A stretch of DNA of 64,000 nt from CAIMWS01 sp964409245 (GTDB lineage Bacteria; Verrucomicrobiota; Verrucomicrobiia; Limisphaerales; UBA1319): contig CAYPCQ010000006.1 in the NCBI GenBank assembly GCA_964409245.1, positions 52,806 through 116,805 on the forward strand, in the 5' to 3' direction. Positions 7,499-16,153 of the stretch are shown here, in pieces. Made by a program: the position numbers and the translations under genes. Below the pieces are notes generated by a model. It worked only from the letters and a program-made list of their open reading frames with translations. It searched no databases and had not been told where the DNA came from. Within the stretch, counting starts at the first letter, position 1. Each line of letters opens with the position of its first letter.

Positions 7499-8250
7499 GG
7501 CGCTTTGAGTTCCCGCCGGGCCAGGCGGATCCACGGGCGCTGGGAGCGGCGGTAATGGGCGGAAAAGCGCCGGGCGCGGAGCAGCAGGCTTTGGAACATT
7601 TCCCGGGCGGCCTGGGCCTGGCCGGTTTGTTTGAGCAGCAGCGCGTAGCGGCAGGTGACCTCCTCGTCGCTGCCCAGGCGGTTGACCAACTGGCTGTAAG
7701 CCGCCAGGGCGCCGGCGTGGTCGCCGAGCCCTTCCAGGATCCGGGCATGGAGCAGATCCCGCCGGGGCTGTTCGGGCGAGGACGACTGGGACTTCAGCTG
7801 CTCGAGAATGACCCTGGCCTCCAGGCAGGAGCCGGCGGCAAACAGGGCCTGGGCCAGCTCGAGCATGATTACCGGATCGTCCCGGAAGGCGCCTTGCAGG
7901 CAGCCGCGGTAGATTTCCACCGCCGGGCCTGGCTGACCGGCGCGCAGCTGATAAGCCGCCAGGGCACGGCGGTTTTCCACGGTGTCCAGCTGCTCCACAT
8001 TTTCCTGCAGCATCCGCAGCTCGCGCCCGGGCTGGAGACGGTTGAGGAGCTGATCCAGGAAAGTGCCGGCCTCCTGGCGCTGGAAATCGGGCAGCACCTC
8101 CACGGCCAAATAGATGAGCGTCCCCAGGACCGGCAAAAACAGGATGATCCAGATCCAGTGGAAATCACGCTCCGTTTTCACCGCGTGCAGGACGGTGAGC
8201 GCCTGGATGACCGGCACCAGGTAATAGAGCGGCTGCCAATACGGGTTCAT
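7495..8250 (-). CDS. Membrane protein with PLDc_N-like segment and TPR repeats
   Basis: A 251-residue protein. Two N-terminal membrane helices (about residues 7-24 and 30-53) flank ERDFHWIWIILFLPVLGTLI, which resembles the phospholipase D/cardiolipin synthase N-terminal domain. The rest is helical TPR-like sequence with tandem units (RRALAAYQLRAGQPGPAVEIY, VIMLELAQALFAAGSCLEAR, LLHARILEGLGDHAGALAAY). There is no phosphodiesterase catalytic motif, so it is not an enzyme of that family. A scaffold role at the inner membrane is likely. Its ATG overlaps the stop codon of the upstream hydrolase gene by 4 bases (ATGA), so the two are co-translated. Confidence 0.75.
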   Translation of the reverse strand: MNPYWQPLYYLVPVIQALTVLHAVKTERDFHWIWIILFLPVLGTLIYLAVEVLPDFQRQEAGTFLDQLLNRLQPGRELRMLQENVEQLDTVENRRALAAYQLRAGQPGPAVEIYRGCLQGAFRDDPVIMLELAQALFAAGSCLEARVILEQLKSQSSSPEQPRRDLLHARILEGLGDHAGALAAYSQLVNRLGSDEEVTCRYALLLKQTGQAQAAREMFQSLLLRARRFSAHYRRSQRPWIRLARRELKAP

Positions 8251-9305
8251 GGGGCGGCCTCCGGGGCCGGCTCCGGCCGGCCGTTTTCCCACCGGACCGG
8301 CAGGCGGGACAAAAACCAGGTGCGGCCTTGATCGCGGTTGCCCTGGTAGAAAAGGGAGGTGCTGCCGTCCGTGTCCATGAAGATGCCCGGGTGGCCCGAC
8401 TCGGAGGCGTTCCAGGCGCCGGCCGGGCCGTTGGCCAGGAACGGCTGCGGGGACAGCCGCCGCCAGCGCAGGCCGTCCTCGCTTTCGGCCACGCCGATCT
8501 GCTGGGGCTGGTTGTTGTAGGCGCCGGCGTAGAACAGGAACAGCCGGCCGCCCCGCTCGCAGACGGCGGGGGCTTCGATGCAGTCCCGCTCCCAGGGCAG
8601 CTCCGGCTTGAGGACCGGCCCCGCCACCAGGAGCCGCCATTGCGCGCGGCTGAAATCCGAAGCGAGCGGGGCGCCCGCCACCCCCAGCATCTGGGTTTTC
8701 ATGCCGGGATCCCGGGTGGCGAAATAAAGCAGCAGCTGCCCGGCCCAGGGGATGGCCTCGGCATCGATGGCGCGCCCGGAATTCCACGCCCCGGAGGGCC
8801 GGAACACCGGGTTGGAGGCGTCGCGGCTGAATTTCAAGCCGTCCGGGGAGACGGCGTGGCAGATGGCATCCCGCGGGCCATTGCCGTAAGTCTGGTAAAA
8901 GAGGTGCACCCGACCGCCCAGCACGCGGGCGCCCGGGGCGCAGATGCCGTTGCGCTCGCATTCCTGCTCGGGGAGGATTTCCCCGGCCTTGGCCCAGTGG
9001 GCCAGATCCCGGCTGGTGGCAACGCCGATGGACCACCCGCGCGGGGCCTCGGGCGGCGCCAATTCCCGGGCGAAAGGCGGGAGGGAATAATACATCCAAT
9101 AGCGATCCTGGAACCGGATGACGGACGGATCCTTGGCAAAGGGCCGGCCCAGGCGGGAGGAGTCGCTCCAGGGCATGGGAGATGGATCGTCCGCTTCCCC
9201 GCCGGCTGCCCAAGCGCAGCCTCCAGCGCGCAGCAGGATCGCCAGACCCAGCCCAATCCGCGCCCACCACGGACGGCACCGTTTGGATATATCGACCGCC
9301 TTCAT
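8247..9305 (-). CDS. Secreted GH43-like glycoside hydrolase (beta-propeller)
   Basis: A 352-residue protein with a signal peptide (LGLAILLRAGGCAWAAG). The body has the features of five-bladed propeller glycosidases of the GH43/GH32 group: an early KDPSVIRFQDRYWMYYS blade with the likely catalytic Asp, GRAIDAEAIPW with the second Asp, and CIEAPAVCERGGRLFLFYAG with the likely acid Glu. These enzymes usually act on arabinan, xylan or other plant polysaccharides; the exact substrate is not readable. The ATG at 9305 was chosen because it precedes the signal peptide; the longer frame upstream has non-protein-like sequence. It is coupled to the downstream TPR gene by a 4-base overlap. Confidence 0.75.
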   Translation of the reverse strand: MKAVDISKRCRPWWARIGLGLAILLRAGGCAWAAGGEADDPSPMPWSDSSRLGRPFAKDPSVIRFQDRYWMYYSLPPFARELAPPEAPRGWSIGVATSRDLAHWAKAGEILPEQECERNGICAPGARVLGGRVHLFYQTYGNGPRDAICHAVSPDGLKFSRDASNPVFRPSGAWNSGRAIDAEAIPWAGQLLLYFATRDPGMKTQMLGVAGAPLASDFSRAQWRLLVAGPVLKPELPWERDCIEAPAVCERGGRLFLFYAGAYNNQPQQIGVAESEDGLRWRRLSPQPFLANGPAGAWNASESGHPGIFMDTDGSTSLFYQGNRDQGRTWFLSRLPVRWENGRPEPAPEAAP

Positions 9306-9579
9306 TATTTCAAGGTGGCAGTGTAACTTGTTTGAAAAATCCCGCCAAGCCGATTTTGCCGCCCAGCCCGCCGGAAATGGGCCGGGAGCGGGCCTTGCGC
9401 CGGCTGATGGTCCTGGAGACCTCGGAGGACCGTGCCCAAGGCCGGGAAGGAGAGAATCCGCCGGGCCGGTTGGAGTTGCGCAATAACGATGGGCCGGACC
9501 AAAAACCGGGTCCACAGGAGCGCGAAATGGCCCAGCCAGCGGTATTCCTGGTTTGGCCAGCGGGGAATTGGCGGCCAGG

Positions 9580-10974
9580 TCACGGCGCGGCGCGCAGCCG
9601 GTCCTGCATCAGCCGGATCAGCTCGAGGAAATAATCGGGGGTGGCGGGGCCGAAAAAAGACATGAGCCGCGGTTCGTACCCATCGAGGTGGTAGTAACGG
9701 TGGGGGATCACATACCCGAGGTAATCCCCGTTGAAGCTGGTGACCACGGCCTCGCCGCCGAGCGCCCGGCAGTGCTCCTTGAGATCGAGGGCCAGCTCGC
9801 CGCTGAAATCACAGGGGGTGGACACCCAAAACACCGGGCCAAGCCGGAAGACCTGCAGGAAGGACTGGTTGCCAACGGGCAAAAGGCGCGCGGCCAGCCA
9901 GGGCCGGAGCCGCAGGCCATCGGTGAGGCGCACATGCAGGGCGGGCAGGGAAACCGCCAGGCCCGCAATCCCCAGCGTGACGCGATTGGTGAATTGGACC
10001 CGCGGCAATGCCTCCAGGACGGCTTGAGCGAGGCCCGCGCCCATGCGTTCGGCGCCGGCGAAACCGGCCGCCCCGGCTTCCGGCCGGTGGCTGCCAACCC
10101 CCCCGGCGAGGAACATGGCCAGGCCGCCGGTGCCGCGCTCCACGGCCCGCTGCCAATACCCGGGATAATCGCCGCTGAACTCCATGACCGACGCGGGCAG
10201 GACGGTGGCGTGCGCGGAGAACGAACCCAGCATCGCCAGGGCGCCGCTTTTCTTTTTCACCACGGTGAAGCTGAATTCAGGATCCACCCGGCCCCGCTCG
10301 CCCACGAGCCGGTTGCGCAGGAATCCGGGCGCTTCCACGCGTTGATGGCCCAGCCCGGCGGGTGAGAGGTCCGCCACCGCCAGGCGCACGGCGGCCGCGA
10401 GCTGCCGGGCAAACCAGGGCCGCACCGCGGGCACAAAACCGCCGGCGAATTGTTCGGCGACGAAACCTTCGCCCCAGCCCCCCGGGCCGGAATGCGTGTG
10501 CGTGGCCCCGAAATAGATCTGCTCGCGGCTCAATTTCAATTCGCGCTGGAGCTGCGCCACCGCCAGCTCCGCCACCTCCCGCGGGATGATCAGCGCGTCC
10601 GCGCTCACCATCACGGCCAGCTGGCCGGCCACCCGGAAAGCCACGGCTTTTGCCTGGAGCTCATCGTGCACGCCCACGGCGGGCCGCCCCTTCCGCGCCC
10701 CGTAGCCCGCCAGGGGAATAGCCTGGCCGGGGGAGGCCGCATCCGCCTGGGTGCCGGGAACCAGCGGGACGCGGCCAAAACCTGCTGCCAGTTCGCCCGT
10801 GGCCACGGCCTGGTTGGTGGCCAGGCTCCGCCACCGTTCCCGGGTTTGGGCATAATAGAGCGTGGTAAAATAAGGCCGCTGGTCCACTCCCTCGAGGCAG
10901 CACCAACAGCCCAGCACCACCAGGAGGCTGAAACCCCCGGTCCAACGCAGCAGGATGCGTTTAGTGATCTTCAC
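9580..10974 (-). CDS. Neutral/alkaline non-lysosomal ceramidase N-terminal domain protein
   Basis: A 464-residue protein starting at GTG, with one N-terminal membrane anchor (RILLRWTGGFSLLVVLG) followed by an extracytoplasmic domain. The ceramidase-like motif GATHTHSGPGG (zinc-binding His pair) and ALIIPREV upstream fit the neutral/alkaline ceramidase family. Bacterial members without the C-terminal domain are common in this phylum and their substrate is uncertain; hydrolysis of an amide in a lipid or another exported substrate is inferred. Further ligands are suggested by SFSAHATVLP and the NGDYLGYVIPHRYY segment. The start codon is uncertain because no strong ribosome-binding site is visible. 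Confidence 0.75.
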   Translation of the reverse strand: MKITKRILLRWTGGFSLLVVLGCWCCLEGVDQRPYFTTLYYAQTRERWRSLATNQAVATGELAAGFGRVPLVPGTQADAASPGQAIPLAGYGARKGRPAVGVHDELQAKAVAFRVAGQLAVMVSADALIIPREVAELAVAQLQRELKLSREQIYFGATHTHSGPGGWGEGFVAEQFAGGFVPAVRPWFARQLAAAVRLAVADLSPAGLGHQRVEAPGFLRNRLVGERGRVDPEFSFTVVKKKSGALAMLGSFSAHATVLPASVMEFSGDYPGYWQRAVERGTGGLAMFLAGGVGSHRPEAGAAGFAGAERMGAGLAQAVLEALPRVQFTNRVTLGIAGLAVSLPALHVRLTDGLRLRPWLAARLLPVGNQSFLQVFRLGPVFWVSTPCDFSGELALDLKEHCRALGGEAVVTSFNGDYLGYVIPHRYYHLDGYEPRLMSFFGPATPDYFLELIRLMQDRLRAAP

Positions 10975-11027
10975 CCCGGCAGGATAGGATGGAACCAGCG
11001 CCCGGGTGAAGCATAATGCCCGCTCCT

Positions 11028-11897
11028 TTACACCTCCAGCGTCATGCCTTCGGCGCAGGCGAACACCTCCAGGCCGCCGCCTGCGGAAAGAATCCGCTGC
11101 CGGCACCAGGCCACTTGCAGGTCCAGCTGGTCATCGGTGCGGTCGGGATCATGGTGGAACAGGCCCAGCCGCTTCACCCCCGCCTCCACGGCGAGGTCGC
11201 AGGCGTCACCATAAGTGGTATGCCCCCAGCCCCGGGTGATTTGATATTCCTCGGCGGTGTACTGGGAGTCGTGTATCAGCAGATCGGCGCCCCGGCAAAA
11301 ATCGACATACTCGCCCCGGGGCACGCCCTCCTGGTGGTCGTAATCAAGCTCGTTATCGGTGAGGAAGACAAACGTGCGCCCCTGCTCGGTGAATTTGAAG
11401 CCGTAGCCGCCGTTGGGGTGGTTGAGGGGGATGGAGTGGCAGCGGAGCGAGCCCAGATCGCCCACCAGCCGGGCATGGCATTCCGCCGGGCCGGATGGCT
11501 CATGGCAGCCGAATTTGAAGCGGGCCTTGAGCAGGTGGAAGGCCACGGGGAAAAAGGGCGGCTCCATCTGGCGCGTGAGGTATTTCTGCAGGGATTGCTG
11601 GGCATTCGGGCCGCCGCAGATATTGATGGTGTACTGGGGCCGATACACCGGGGAGAAAAACGGGAAACCCGCCAGGTGATCCCAATGGGAATGGGTGAGC
11701 ACGAGGGTGATCTCGCTGACGGAGGGGTCCGCCAGGATCGCCTTGCCCAAATCGCGCGCGCCGGAACCGGCATCCACCACCACGAGGCGGCCGCCGCCAT
11801 CGCGAATCTCCAAACAGGTCGTATTGCCCCCATAACGCAAGGTAGCGGAACCTGGCGTGGCGAGGGAACCACGGCATCCCCAGATTTTGATTTTCAT
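11028..11897 (-). CDS. MBL-fold metallo-hydrolase
   Basis: A complete 289-residue metallo-beta-lactamase-fold protein. MKIKIWGCRGSLATPG at the start is typical of the RNase Z-like/phosphodiesterase-like cytoplasmic group. It has the metal motif THSHWDHL, a downstream His (LNHPNGGYGF), the Asp ligand in TDNELDY, and a final HDSQYT/WGHTTYGDA region with FHHDPDRTDD. No signal peptide is present. Reactions in this group include cyclic nucleotide or RNA phosphodiester cleavage; the real substrate is unknown. It is divergent from the next MBL gene, and a TATAAT hexamer at 11920-11925 on the plus strand is a candidate -10 element for that neighbour. Confidence 0.85.
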   Translation of the reverse strand: MKIKIWGCRGSLATPGSATLRYGGNTTCLEIRDGGGRLVVVDAGSGARDLGKAILADPSVSEITLVLTHSHWDHLAGFPFFSPVYRPQYTINICGGPNAQQSLQKYLTRQMEPPFFPVAFHLLKARFKFGCHEPSGPAECHARLVGDLGSLRCHSIPLNHPNGGYGFKFTEQGRTFVFLTDNELDYDHQEGVPRGEYVDFCRGADLLIHDSQYTAEEYQITRGWGHTTYGDACDLAVEAGVKRLGLFHHDPDRTDDQLDLQVAWCRQRILSAGGGLEVFACAEGMTLEV

Positions 11898-11989
11898 AGC
11901 TAATCCGGGTTTAATGTCTTATAATTTGCGCCGGAAAGCAATGCAATTATCCCGTCCGCATGGACAACGTTAAAAGATAACCCAACCCT

Positions 11990-12813
11990 ATGAAAAAAAA
12001 CTGCTGCAACCGGCCGCCCGCCCGGCGGCAAACCACAATGCCGGGCCTGCTGCGCCTTGGCATCGCCGCCTTTTCAAGCCTGGCCTGGCTGCTGGCCTCC
12101 CCGGCCGCCGCCGAAACTAACTTGAAGGGGGACCGGATTCCCGCTGAGGGAGGCGACTGGATCCTGCACCCGGTAAACCACGCCACCTTGATGCTGCAGT
12201 GGAAAGATCAGATCCTCTGCGTGGACCCCGTGGGCGGGCCCGGCGGCTCGCCGGCCTGCCGGCGCCCACGCTGATCCTCCTGACGGATATCCACGGGGAC
12301 CACCTGAGCGCAGAAACGCTGGCCGCGCTGGGCGGAGGCCGGATACCGATCATCGCCCCGGCCGCGGTGCGGGAGCAGCTCGGCGGGGAGTTGCAGGCCC
12401 GGACGGAAGTGCTGGCGCACGGTGCCAAAATCACCAGGAACGGCCTGACGATCGAAGCAGTGCCGGCCTACAACCTGGCGGCGGACCGGCGGCAGTACCA
12501 CCCCCAGGGCCGGGCCAATGGCTACCTGCTCGCCGCCGGCGGCAAGCGCATCTACCTGAGCGCGGATACCGAGGACACCCCGGAAATGCGTGCGCTGAAA
12601 AATATCGACGTGGCGTTCCTCTGCATGAACCTGCCCTACACGATGACCGTGGAGCAGGCCGCCAGCGCCGTCAAGGCGTTCCGCCCGAAAATCGTCTATC
12701 CCTACCACAGCCGCGGCAGCAACCTGGAGAAATTCAAAGCGCTGATCGGCACGGAGAGCGGCATTGAAGTGCGCCTGCGGGATTGGTACGGGCCGGCCCC
12801 GGCGGCAAAATGA
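11990..12813 (+). pseudogene. Exported UlaG-like MBL-fold hydrolase with a -1 frameshift
   Basis: The first part (11990 to about 12240) encodes a signal peptide (SLAWLLASPAAAE) and the start of an MBL domain (HPVNHATLMLQW, CVDPVGGP). The frame then runs to a stop at 12274. The next frame continues the same domain with LAGLPAPTLILLTDIHGDHLS, the metal-binding motif, through LSADTEDTPEM, VAFLCMNLPYTM and YPYHSRGS, to a stop at 12813. One lost base in the GC-rich run near 12230-12246 explains this. It could be a true inactivating mutation or a sequencing error. Intact relatives are periplasmic MBL-fold proteins of unknown substrate. The call is strong for family and uncertain for activity. Confidence 0.75.
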
Positions 12814-12840
12814 CCCGCCGAGCCGCTGGCACAGCCCGCC

Positions 12841-14772
12841 CTACTGGACCCGGCCGAACCGTTTTTCGAGTTCGCGGTAGTTCATTTCGAGCAGCGTCGG
12901 GCGGCCGTGGGGGCAGGTGTAAGGCATTTCGCAGCGGCGCAGGCCTGCCACGAGCTTTTCCAGCTCCGCTCCGGCGAGCGGATCCTGGGCCTTGACCGCG
13001 TGGCGGCAGACAGTTTTAGCGATCATGTCCTCCCCCAGGCGCCACGAATTGACCGCCTGCCCGGTCTCCTTCAGCTCATCGATCAGCGACAGCACGAATT
13101 GGCGGACGTTGGCGGCCCGGACGAAGGGGGGCAGGGCGTCGAGCAGGAAGGTGCGGTCGCCGAATTCGCTCAAGCCCACCCCCAGGCGGCCGAGCACCGC
13201 CAGCTGCTCCCGCAGGAACTGGGCATCGCGGGGACTCAGCTCGATGGTCTCCGGCAGCAGCAGCCGCTGGGCGGGCGCCGGGCCTGCCTGCAGCCGGTTC
13301 AGCATCTGCTCGTAGAGGATCCGTTCATGGGCGGCGTGCTGGTCCAGGAGCACCAGCCCGCGGTCCGACTCAAAAAGCACATACAGGCGGCCCACCACAC
13401 CGATGAACCGCAACGGCACCGCCAGCAGGGGTGCGGGACCGGCCCCGGCCTGGTTGGGCGGAGGACCGGCGGGAGCCGGCGGGGTGGCGGTTCCGGGCCC
13501 GGCCACCGTGGAAGCTGGGGGAAACCCAGCCGGCGCCGGCCGCACCCCGGCCGCCGGGGAGGAGGAGCCCCACAAGCTGCCCTGGTTCAACGGAGGCGGG
13601 CCCTCTGGAGCTGGCAATGGCGCACCGCCCAGGGGCTGCGCCCCGGCCGGGAGGGCCGCCGCCGCGGGGATGGACGCTGGCTGGCCGGTGGGCCGGGCCG
13701 GCAGGTGATAACCCATCAAGCTCTGGCGCACCGCCACGGTCACCTGCCGCCGGATGTCCGGTTCGTGGCGGAATTTCACCTCCCGCTTGGCCGGATGGAT
13801 GTTCACATCCACCTCGGAAGGATCGATCTCGACAAACAGGCAGCCCACGGGGTAGCGGCCCTTCATCAAGGCGGTGTGGTAAGCTTCGAGCAGCGCAAAA
13901 TTGAGGCCCCGGTTTTCCACCGGGCGCCCGTTCACGAACAGGTGCTGGTTGTCGCGTGAGGCCCGTGAAACGCCGGGCGCGCCGATCAGGCCCCAGACTT
14001 TGAACGGGTGTTGCTCCACGACCGTTTCCCCCTCCGCTTTGAAGGCCGTTTCGAGGACGGTGGCATAATCCACCGCCAGGAGTTCGTCGTCCCCGCCGTA
14101 GAGGGCCCGCCAGCGCTCGCGCAGCGCCGGGAGGGGCGGCCCCGGGGATTCCCCCAGGCGGGCGGCGGGCATCTGCCAGACCAGCCGCTCGTCATTGAGG
14201 AACGTGAAGGCCACCCCGGAGTGTGCCAGCGCGGCCAGGGTCAGACAATGCTGGATATGCGACCGTTCGGTCTCCTCGCTGCGCAGGAACTTCCGGCGGG
14301 CCGGGAGATTAAAAAATAGCTGGCGGATTTCCAGGCTGGTTCCCGGCGGTGCGCCCGCCTCTTTCACGGCCACGATTTTTCCGCCGTGGATCACCACCTG
14401 GGTGGCGGCCAGGCACTCCGGGTTCTGCTCGCGGGTGGTCAGGGTGAGGCGGCTGACGCTGGCGATGCTGGGCAAGGCCTCCCCGCGGAAACCCAGCGTC
14501 CGGATCTCCTGCAAATCCTCGGCGGCTTTGATCTTGCTGGTGGCATGGCGCTCGAGGCAGAGGAGGGCGTCATCGCGGCTCATGCCCCAGCCATCGTCGG
14601 TCACCCGGATCAGGCTGCGCCCGCCGGCCTGGATCTCGACGGTGATGCGCCGGGCCTGGGCGTCCAGGGAATTCTCCACCAGCTCCTTGACCACGCTGGC
14701 GGGCCGCTCGACCACCTCGCCGGCAGCGATCTGGTTGGCCACCTGCTCGGAAAGGAGGCGGATTCGATTCAT
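12841..14772 (-). CDS. mutL: DNA mismatch repair protein MutL
   Basis: A 643-residue MutL of normal length. The N-terminal GHKL ATPase is complete: IRLLSEQVANQIAAGEVVERP, LVENSLDAQA with the catalytic Glu, DDGWGM, and TLGFRGEALPSIASVS. The linker is proline/alanine-rich (about residues 345-445). The C-terminal domain holds the endonuclease motif DQHAAHERILYE, with CRHAVKAQDP and CPHGRPT as further metal-site motifs. It should therefore be a nicking MutL that is directed by the mismatch complex without MutH. The gene converges on the frameshifted MBL gene with 27 bases between them and is followed upstream by a sensor kinase gene on the same strand. Confidence 0.97.
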   Translation of the reverse strand: MNRIRLLSEQVANQIAAGEVVERPASVVKELVENSLDAQARRITVEIQAGGRSLIRVTDDGWGMSRDDALLCLERHATSKIKAAEDLQEIRTLGFRGEALPSIASVSRLTLTTREQNPECLAATQVVIHGGKIVAVKEAGAPPGTSLEIRQLFFNLPARRKFLRSEETERSHIQHCLTLAALAHSGVAFTFLNDERLVWQMPAARLGESPGPPLPALRERWRALYGGDDELLAVDYATVLETAFKAEGETVVEQHPFKVWGLIGAPGVSRASRDNQHLFVNGRPVENRGLNFALLEAYHTALMKGRYPVGCLFVEIDPSEVDVNIHPAKREVKFRHEPDIRRQVTVAVRQSLMGYHLPARPTGQPASIPAAAALPAGAQPLGGAPLPAPEGPPPLNQGSLWGSSSPAAGVRPAPAGFPPASTVAGPGTATPPAPAGPPPNQAGAGPAPLLAVPLRFIGVVGRLYVLFESDRGLVLLDQHAAHERILYEQMLNRLQAGPAPAQRLLLPETIELSPRDAQFLREQLAVLGRLGVGLSEFGDRTFLLDALPPFVRAANVRQFVLSLIDELKETGQAVNSWRLGEDMIAKTVCRHAVKAQDPLAGAELEKLVAGLRRCEMPYTCPHGRPTLLEMNYRELEKRFGRVQ

Positions 14773-14799
14773 GCGCCCGGGTAAAATCCAAGCCCGGGC

Positions 14800-15900
14800 T
14801 CAGCCGGGCAGCGGCAGCGTAAAGGAGAAAACGGCTCCTCCCTCCGGGGCGTTGCGGGCCCAGATCCGGCCGCCGTGATCGAGGATGATGCGCTGGCAGA
14901 TGGAAAGCCCCAGCCCGGTCCCCTGCGGCTTGCCGTAGGTCACAAACGGCTCGAACAGCCGTTCCGCGACCTTGGGATTAATCCCGGGGCCACTGTCCTG
15001 GACGGAGGTGGTCACCTCTTTTTCGGACACGTTGAAGCTCAAGGCGATCCGCCCCCCCTGGCTCATGAAATCGACGGCGTTGTGGACGAGATTGTAGAAC
15101 ACATGCGGCAGCCGCCGGGGATCCAGCAACAGCCGCAGCTTGGGCGGCGGATTCGCCAGCTCCAGGCGCACCTTGTGCTGGTTGGTTTCCGTCTGCAGAT
15201 CGTCCACCAACTGGCGGACAAACAGATCGTAATCGCTCATGGCCAGGACCACCGTGCCCTGGGAACCGCGGGAAAACTCCAGCAGTTCATTGATCATGTT
15301 CGTCAGCCGCTCCACCTGTTTGCGGATGCGGTCCTTGGTCATGCGGCGCATTTCCTCGGTGCTGTTCTCGCCGGCGCCCAGCTCGGCGGCCAGGCTGATG
15401 ATCGACAGCGGATTCTTGAAATCGTGCACGATGGACCGGGCGAACCGGCCCACCAGCCCCAGCCGCTCCGCCTGGATCATCTGGTCCACGAACTGCTTGT
15501 TGAAGTCGCGCAGCCGGCGGCTGAACTGCACCACCAGGCTGCGGGCCAGCCGGGGCGAACGGCCCAGCAGGTCCAGCCAATCTTCCCGCGTGATGAAAAC
15601 CAGCTCGCTCTCCTGCTCCGCCGTGGCCGTGGCGGAGCGCATTTCATTATCCAGCACCGCCATCTCCCCGAAAAAATCCCCGGGGCCGAAGCGGGACAGC
15701 AGCTGGGGCTGGTTTTGCTTGAATACCGCGGAAATGCGCACCTGGCCGGAAATCACCACATACATCCCATCACCGGGATCCCCCTCTTTGAAAACGGTCT
15801 CGCCGGTCTTGAATTGGCGGCTTTGGCAACGCTCGGTGACGGCGGAGATTTCTTCAGCACTCAATTCCTGAAATAATCTGCAGGCAGTGATATCGACCAT
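14800..15900 (-). CDS. Sensor histidine kinase with N-terminal cyclic-nucleotide-binding domain
   Basis: A 366-residue cytoplasmic kinase. Residues 1-125 form a cNMP-binding/CRP-type sensor (FKEGDPGDGMYVVISGQV, then FGPGDFFGEMAVLDNEMRSA, which includes the phosphate-binding cassette). A coiled stretch follows, then the H-box IVHDFKNPLSIISLAAELG with the phospho-acceptor His, an N-box (YNLVHNAVDFMSQGG), and G boxes DSGPGIN and GTGLGLSICQRI. There is no membrane segment or receiver, so a soluble partner regulator is needed; none lies adjacent. It is probably co-transcribed with mutL, 27 bases downstream, which may be coincidental. Confidence 0.9.
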   Translation of the reverse strand: MVDITACRLFQELSAEEISAVTERCQSRQFKTGETVFKEGDPGDGMYVVISGQVRISAVFKQNQPQLLSRFGPGDFFGEMAVLDNEMRSATATAEQESELVFITREDWLDLLGRSPRLARSLVVQFSRRLRDFNKQFVDQMIQAERLGLVGRFARSIVHDFKNPLSIISLAAELGAGENSTEEMRRMTKDRIRKQVERLTNMINELLEFSRGSQGTVVLAMSDYDLFVRQLVDDLQTETNQHKVRLELANPPPKLRLLLDPRRLPHVFYNLVHNAVDFMSQGGRIALSFNVSEKEVTTSVQDSGPGINPKVAERLFEPFVTYGKPQGTGLGLSICQRIILDHGGRIWARNAPEGGAVFSFTLPLPG

Positions 15901-16153
15901 AGAATCATTCTAATTGATTTGCCAGAGAGGGTAAAGAGTTTTTGCGCCTTGCCGTGCGCCGGTGGCGCCGGAAGGCCGGGGGTTCTGCCCGCCTCCCAGC
16001 CGGTCCGCGCTGCGGCCCCGGGAATGGCGGTCGAAACGGCTTGCCCCTCCATGGGTTTTCGTCCATGATAGCCCACGGTTTATGTTTCAAGCCGAATCCG
16101 GTGGCGGATCGAGGAAGCGCCTCCCCCGGCACCTGGCGATTGGAACCAGCGTT

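Noticed and set aside
12230..12250. Programmed -1 frameshift in the MBL gene
   Set aside because: No typical slippery heptamer with a downstream pseudoknot is evident; a lost base in a GC-rich run explains it more simply.
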